DNA of 30,625 nucleotides, from assembly GCA_963789515.1 (NCBI GenBank), contig CAWBKW010000005.1:1-30625 (forward strand), in the 5' to 3' direction. Under the pieces are notes generated by a model. It did not search any database. It was not told the origin of the DNA and saw only the letters and a list, made by a program, of their open reading frames with translations. A program made the position numbers and the translations under genes. How positions within the stretch are numbered: position 1 is the stretch's first letter; each line of letters starts with the position of its first letter. Origin of the DNA: JBAXEO01 sp963789515 (GTDB lineage: Bacteria; Actinomycetota; Coriobacteriia; Anaerosomatales; JAAXUF01). Positions 26,708 through 30,625 of this stretch are shown one piece after another.

Positions 26708-26735
26708 CGAGGCCCGGCACTTGTGCCGGGCCTCG
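26708..26735. terminator. Hairpin between the HD-GYP gene and the tRNA gene
   Basis: A perfect 13-base inverted repeat (26708-26720 with 26723-26735) starts 16 bases after the HD-GYP stop and ends 11 bases beyond the tRNA 3' end. It lacks a clear T tract on either strand, but its position between two convergent genes suits a bidirectional terminator. Confidence 0.65.
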
Positions 26736-26746
26736 ATGCGATGCTG

Positions 26747-26822
26747 TGGTGCCCCCGAGACGATTCGAACGTCCGACACCAGGTTTAGGAAACCTGTGCT
26801 CTATCCCCTGAGCTACGAGGGC
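26747..26822 (-). tRNA. tRNA-Arg, anticodon CCU
   Basis: A 76-base cloverleaf on the minus strand. The acceptor stem is GCCCTCG with CGGGGGC (one G-U pair). The D arm is GCTC-AGGGGATA-GAGC, the anticodon arm CAGGT-TTCCTAA-ACCTG (anticodon CCT), the variable loop 5 bases, and the T arm GGACG-TTCGAAT-CGTCT. It ends with discriminator A and an encoded CCA. It reads the rare AGG codon. Confidence 0.97.
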
Positions 26823-27224
26823 GGATGGTGCGTTTGCGTCGTCGAGAGAGCAGCAACTCGCTTCCGTCCGACCGGGAAGGGGCGGTGGCTACCTTCCGGC
26901 CACTCGTGAGACCTCTGAGGCACCTTCGGAATGCCCCTCTGCGGCGCAGTCGGTATTGTAGCGCGAGAGCCTGGGAGTCCGTGGATGCGATCCGCGGCGC
27001 GGCATGTGAGTCGAATGGACGGTGAGGTGCTGCATCGAAGGACTCGACGCTGGTTCGTGATGCGGGAGCCGCGGGCTCGTGCTGCGGTCACCACCGGCTA
27101 GCCTGTGGACCGGGAGACTGTCGAACTCCCGGTCCCTTCCGCGTGGGAGCGCGGCAGTGCGCAGTCGCGAAGGTGCGTCGCTCCTGGCCGCTCGTCCGCT
27201 TCAGGAGGCGTTCCTCGGCAAAGC
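26823..27224. other. Gene-free region between tRNA-Arg and the pilin terminator
   Basis: About 400 bases with no open frame that I trust. On the minus strand a TACAAT (26960-26955) could be a -10 box for the tRNA, though it lies about 130 bases away and has no clear -35. A 10-bp inverted repeat lies at 27107-27135. No riboswitch motif recognised. Confidence 0.5.
27107..27135. repeat. Perfect inverted repeat, 10-bp arms
   Basis: Arms 27107-27116 and 27126-27135 are exact reverse complements around a 9-base loop. No T tract follows. It could be a terminator remnant or a protein-binding site; no adjacent gene explains it. Confidence 0.6.
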
Positions 27225-27256
27225 AACGAGGCCGGCGGGGTTCCGCCGGCCTCGTT
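27225..27256 (-). terminator. Intrinsic terminator of the pilin gene
   Basis: A perfect 14-base stem (27225-27238 with 27243-27256) with a 4-base loop lies 22 bases after the pilin stop on the minus strand. Only a weak T-rich stretch follows (TTGCTTTG), but stem length and position support termination. Confidence 0.75.
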
Positions 27257-27278
27257 CGTGAACTCAGAGATGAATGGC

Positions 27279-27641
27279 CTAGAAGTGCGTGTGCGCGGTG
27301 CCGCCGACAGTGGACCAGCCAGCGGATGCTCCGCTGTCGCCGGTGACCGTACCGCTGGCGTCGATGGCGTAGCCCAGCTGCGTCTTCGGGCAGATCGGGG
27401 CGACCTTGACGAACGTCGGGACGAGAGCTGCGACGTCGGTCGGCAACGCATCGTTCTCGGCGTTGTAGGTCTGGGCGCTGCCTTCGATGGTGCGCTGGTT
27501 CGCGAAGCACGACTTGCGCTGCGCGTTTGCCTTCGCGGCGTTGAAGACCGGGATGGCGATTGCAACAAGGATACCGATAATGAGTACGACGACCATGAGT
27601 TCCACGAGGGTGAAGCCCTCATCCTTACGGAACATCTTCAT
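27279..27641 (-). CDS. Type IV pilin-like prepilin
   Basis: A 120-residue precursor. The class III leader MKMFRKDEG is followed by FTLVELMVVVLIIGILVAIA. Prepilin peptidase would cut between Gly9 and Phe10, and Glu5 of the mature protein is present. The hydrophobic helix leads into a short globular part with two Cys (KSCFANQ and PICPKT) that could form a disulfide. This fits small type IVa/Com-type pilins. ATG 27641-27639 has GAGGAGG about 8 bases upstream. No pilus assembly genes lie in this window, so it is a stand-alone locus here. Confidence 0.92.
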   Translation of the reverse strand: MKMFRKDEGFTLVELMVVVLIIGILVAIAIPVFNAAKANAQRKSCFANQRTIEGSAQTYNAENDALPTDVAALVPTFVKVAPICPKTQLGYAIDASGTVTGDSGASAGWSTVGGTAHTHF

Positions 27642-28008
27642 GACCTCGCACCTCCTCTCCCCCGTTTGGGGACATCGAGAGGGGCCTTGTGCCCCCCTGC
27701 TGCTGACGGTTCTTGTATCGGCGCGTCTCTCAGTGGACTTGAGAGACCCTTCTGAGGAGCTTCTCGCCGCACCCCGGTCACGAAGAAGCACTCAGTCGCC
27801 CCGCCCGGGGAGCCTGTGCCCCATCCCTTGATGCAGCGCATCCGACCCGGAGGTGTCCTCCAGCGCTTCTCGGACGCCACCAGCGCCGTGTGATGGTCGT
27901 CACCGGTACTTCTCCGCTCTATGTGGTGCGTGGCATTGGCGCCGCCGATACATGCGACTGCCGAGGCGTTCGCCCGGTCGCAGTTCTCTGTCACATGAGG
28001 AGCGGAAG
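27642..28008. other. Divergent intergenic region with several short inverted repeats
   Basis: About 370 bases between the pilin (leftward) and the beta-helix gene (rightward). It holds ribosome sites at both ends and inverted repeats at 27660-27671, 27681-27695 and 27725-27747 (8-bp perfect arms, 7-base loop). On the minus strand these would fold in the pilin mRNA leader. I searched by eye for c-di-GMP-I motifs and did not find them. Promoters for both genes must lie here but none is clear. Confidence 0.55.
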
Positions 28009-28923
28009 ATGCAGATCACTACCCCCATGGAATCATCGTCCATGCAGCGCGCCACAAGGTCCGGTATCAAGCGTCTTCATGGTCTCCGCAAGCGAAGCAG
28101 TCGTATCGCGCGGCGAACGCTGGCCGTGCTCCTGGTCCTCCCTCTGCTCGTGACCGGTCTGCCGTTCGCACCCGTCAGCACCGCGATCGCGGCCGGCTCC
28201 GCCTACTACGTGTCCCCGACGGGGTCTGACTCCGGCGCCGGCACCCAGGCCGCCCCGTTCAAGACCGTCCAGAAGGCGGCGGACACCGCCAAGGCCGGCG
28301 ACACGGTCTACATCACGTCGGGCACCTATAACGAGCGCGTCACCTTCGCCGGCTCCGGGACCGCCGCCGCCCGCCTCACCTTCCGGGGATACGGCACCGA
28401 CCGGCCCGTGATCCAGCAGGGCATCGCCGTGAGCGGAGACTACGTCGACGTGTCGCAGTTCGCGCTCGGGACGCTGTCGACGCTGAGCAACCGGTCCTCG
28501 GGGGTGGCCGTCTCCGGAGACCACAACACCGTCTCGGACTTCACCATAACGTCAGCCACGGCGGGGCACGGCCCGACGTGCAGCGGCACCGCGTCGTACA
28601 ACACCATCAGCGACTTCCAGATCACCGACATCCCCTGGACGGGCGCGAGCTTCGACAGTGAGTCGAGCCACAACACCATCAAGGACGGCTTCATCCACGG
28701 CTTCGGCGACAACGTGGCCATCGGCAACCTCGACGGCTCGTACAACACGTTGGAAAACGTCGAGATCACCGGTCCCGGAGGGTGGTCCGACCCCGCCAAC
28801 ACCGACGGTGACGGGCTGCACGTCTACGGCTCGAACAACACCGTGCGCGGCTGCAGGATCTACGGACTGACCGCCAGCGGCCCGAACTCCCACACCGACA
28901 TCTTCCAGTGGTACGGCGCCTAG
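28009..28923 (+). CDS. Secreted parallel beta-helix protein, part 1 (up to in-frame TAG)
   Basis: ATG 28009 with GAGGAGCGGA upstream. A long basic N-region (RSGIKRLHGLRKRSSRIARR) precedes a signal-peptide core LAVLLVLPLLVTGLPFAP and a probable cleavage after STAIAA. The mature part opens SAYYVSPTGSDSGAGTQAAPF and KTVQKAADTAKAGDTVYI, the usual start of right-handed beta-helix (DUF1565/pectate-lyase-like) proteins. Helix turns follow with asparagine ladders (HNTVSDF, YNTISDF, HNTIKDG, YNTLENV, NNTVRGC). Such folds bind or cleave polysaccharides. The frame meets TAG at 28921-28923, but coding continues in the same frame, so this is one part of a larger gene running to the right edge. Confidence 0.82.
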   Translation: MQITTPMESSSMQRATRSGIKRLHGLRKRSSRIARRTLAVLLVLPLLVTGLPFAPVSTAIAAGSAYYVSPTGSDSGAGTQAAPFKTVQKAADTAKAGDTVYITSGTYNERVTFAGSGTAAARLTFRGYGTDRPVIQQGIAVSGDYVDVSQFALGTLSTLSNRSSGVAVSGDHNTVSDFTITSATAGHGPTCSGTASYNTISDFQITDIPWTGASFDSESSHNTIKDGFIHGFGDNVAIGNLDGSYNTLENVEITGPGGWSDPANTDGDGLHVYGSNNTVRGCRIYGLTASGPNSHTDIFQWYGA

Positions 28924-29460
28924 GCCGCCGTGTTCACCAACCTCACCATCGAGAACTGCGTGCTGGGCAGCTTCGACCCTGCCGTGGGCTACTCCGACAA
29001 GCGGTTCACCGCGTTCTTCATGTCCAACGGCAAGACCGACGGGCTGACGATCAGGAACAACGTCCTGCTCGGCCCGTACCAGGACTCCTCGCCGTTTTAC
29101 TTCTGGTTCGACAGAAACGACGCCGACGGCGCCATGACGAACACGAGGATCTACAACAACACCATCGTGTGCCAGGGCAACCTCAGGTCCATCAAGCTGA
29201 CCGGGGACGCGACGGCCTCGCAGTGGGGCAACGCGCAGTTCAAGAACAACTACCTCGTCACCGGGATGGGCAACACCTACGGCTACGACTTCTCCCGCAT
29301 CACCTTCGGCAACAACGGCTGGGAGAGCAGCGTGGCCAACCCCTACGACGTGCCCAGGGTCAGGGGGACCCTGGCGCAGTGCTTCGTGAACCCCGACGTG
29401 AGCTCCAAGACGTACTACGGCGTGAATGCTGACTGGCGCCCAAGGCCGGCAGTCCGCTGA
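28924..29460 (+). CDS. Secreted parallel beta-helix protein, part 2
   Basis: The same reading frame continues directly after the TAG codon with AAVFTNLTIENCVLGS, further helix turns (TDGLTIRNNVLLGP, NTRIYNNTIVCQGN, AQFKNNYLVTG) and the cap region YYGVNADW. A base change or loss near 29440 switches the frame: the expected continuation PKAGSPLIGAGMG lies in another frame and leads into the Ig-like region. A GTG at 28930 could start an independent product, but it has no ribosome site. Confidence 0.75.
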   Translation, partial: AAVFTNLTIENCVLGSFDPAVGYSDKRFTAFFMSNGKTDGLTIRNNVLLGPYQDSSPFYFWFDRNDADGAMTNTRIYNNTIVCQGNLRSIKLTGDATASQWGNAQFKNNYLVTGMGNTYGYDFSRITFGNNGWESSVANPYDVPRVRGTLAQCFVNPDVSSKTYYGVNADWRPRPAVR

Positions 29461-30625
29461 TCGGTGCGGGCATGGGCCGAGTGCCGACTCGAATGTGCCG
29501 ACACCGACGGGGCCGGAAACGTCCGTTCCGGGGCCTCCTCGATCTCGGCCCTACCAGTACGGCGGCGCGCCACCCGTGCCCGACACCACCCCCCCGGCCG
29601 TCGCGTTGACCTCGCCGGTCCCCGGCTCCACGGTCTCGGGTGGCGTCGCGATCGCCGCCACCGCCGCCGATGCCGGTCAGGCGTCGCCCGCGTCGAATTC
29701 ACCGTCGACGGCCAGGTGGTCGCCACTGACTCCTCGGCGCCCTACACCGCCACGTGGAACGCGGCCGTCACCCCGGGCTCCCACACGATCCGCGGCAGGC
29801 GTTCAACGGCGCCGGGCTCTCGAGCGCCTCCAGCGTCTCCGTGACGGTGCAGGCCCCCCCGCCGGACACCACCCCCCCCACGGTCTCGCTCACGTCGCCG
29901 GCTAACGGCTCGACCGTGTCCGGCGTGGTCGCCATCGCCGCGACCGCCTTTGAACCGGCTCGGCGTCGCCCGCGTGGAGTTCTCCGTCGACGGCCTGCTC
30001 CTGGGCACGGACGCTCCGCCCCCTACACGTGGACGTGGAACGCCTCCGCGGTCGCAGCGGGCACCCATACGCTCGCGGCCAGCGCCTACGACGCCGCGGG
30101 CAACTCCGCGAACTCGAGCGTCGTCGTGACCGTGGAGGCGCCACCGCCGGCGCCGGGCGGGACCAACGTCGCTTCCGCCGCCAACGGCGGGTCCGTGCTG
30201 GGCTACTCCGACCAGTTCGACCGCGCGCCCTGGCGGGCTACGTCGTCCACGGCAAGAAGGCGTACAACACCTTCTACACCGCCTGGTGGGTCAAGGCCCC
30301 GGCGGTCAGCGAGTACGTCACGGTGGGCTTCGACACCACCAGCCTCGTCAGTTCCGTCAACGTGGTCAACGACGGCGACTTCGGCGCCCGCACGGTGGCC
30401 CTGTCCGACTCGGCCGACGGCGCCACCTGGAAGCCGATCGGCATCTACTCCGGCCTCGACGTCACCGCCGGTACGCCCAACGACAACCTCATCACCTTCG
30501 CCCCGGTCCTGGCCAAGGCCGTCAGGTTCACGGTGTCGCAGCCAAACCACCCCGAGTGGGTACAGCTCTGCGAGGTCGAGGTGTTCGGCACCAAGGTGAG
30601 CAAGCCCCGCCGACACCACCCCGCC
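29461..30625 (+). CDS. Ig-like repeats and F5/8 type C-like domain, part 3 of the secreted protein, frameshifted, runs off the edge
   Basis: Joined frames give the beta-helix tail (LGPYQYGG) and a first Ig-like repeat (DTTPPAVALTSPVPGSTVSG ... ARVEFTVDGQVVATDSSAPY). A second repeat follows (DTTPPTVSLTSPANGSTVSG ... GTHTLAASAYDAAGNSANSS), then a discoidin-like domain (SEYVTVGFDTTSLVSSVNVV, SADGATWKPIGIYSG, AVRFTVSQPNHPEW, CEVEVFG). A third DTTPP-like start appears at 30610. Frame changes fall near 29678, 29795, 29955, 30015 and 30230. F5/8C domains usually bind glycans, so this looks like a cell-surface or secreted carbohydrate-binding protein. Function beyond binding is not assigned. Confidence 0.75.
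29578..30145 (+). repeat. Two tandem Ig-like coding repeats
   Basis: Two units of about 283 bases start near 29578 and 29861. They share DNA and protein pattern (DTTPP, TSP-x-x-GSTVSG, VAIAATA, GVARVEF-x-VDG, W-N-A). A third unit appears to start at 30610 after the discoidin-like domain and is cut by the window end. Confidence 0.8.

Noticed and set aside
27642..28008. c-di-GMP-I (GEMM) riboswitch in the pilin leader
   Set aside because: The conserved GGCAAA/CGCAAAGC and GGGTTACCG-type blocks are not present on either strand.
28921..28923. Selenocysteine or pyrrolysine recoding at the TAG
   Set aside because: The host protein family has no such residue, TAG is not the selenocysteine codon, and no recoding element or pyl gene is visible; error or mutation is simpler.

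Overview
The window is GC-rich, densely coded bacterial DNA with short spacers, frequent 1-4 bp gene overlaps and several GTG/TTG starts. The gene styles (MgtE/NRAMP-type Mg2+ transporters, cbb3 oxidase, type IV pilin, HD-GYP) fit an environmental Actinomycetota lineage, possibly near Coriobacteriia. That placement is an inference and no marker gene here proves it. No CRISPR array, insertion sequence, phage gene or rRNA was found.

Layout, left to right. 1-4200 (minus) is a magnesium locus: an M-box Mg2+ riboswitch with its own terminator, an MgtE-like protein, an NRAMP-family transporter whose metal-site motifs are not the Mn2+/Fe2+ type, and a 5-formyltetrahydrofolate cyclo-ligase running off the left edge. 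4412-5522 holds a small protein and a HAD phosphatase. 5668-8855 (plus) holds a GNAT acetyltransferase and an ABC importer of the NMT1/SsuA/TauA type. 8865-10514 (minus) is a SulP anion permease. 10700-14486 (plus) is a coupled YhaO/YhaN (SbcD/SbcC-like) pair. 14522-21634 (minus) is a cbb3 oxidase operon: ccoN, a five-heme CcoO fusion, ccoS, a short CcoP-anchor-like protein, a DsbD_2/TauE-like membrane protein and a CcoI-type copper ATPase. 21763-25608 carries a phosphoribosyltransferase, a 4-TM protein, a DEDDh exonuclease and two divergent proline-rich proteins. 25763-26692 is an HD-GYP protein, followed by tRNA-Arg(CCU), a lone type IV pilin (minus), and a large secreted beta-helix/Ig-like/discoidin-like protein running off the right edge.

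How the genes work together. The Mg2+ riboswitch should switch off both membrane proteins, and probably the folate gene, when Mg2+ is plentiful. The cbb3 operon combines structural subunits with copper and heme assembly factors, but its c-type hemes are rearranged: the usual CcoP is absent, four cytochrome c domains sit behind CcoO, and an orphan CcoP-like anchor follows.

Reading quality matters here. Single-base frameshifts are dense at both ends of the window (1-3200 and 29460-30625), occur sporadically in SulP, yhaO and ccoN, and are absent from the long genes at 11.9-20.2 kb. I read most of them as sequencing or assembly errors near contig ends, so the broken genes are annotated as whole genes with frame breaks.
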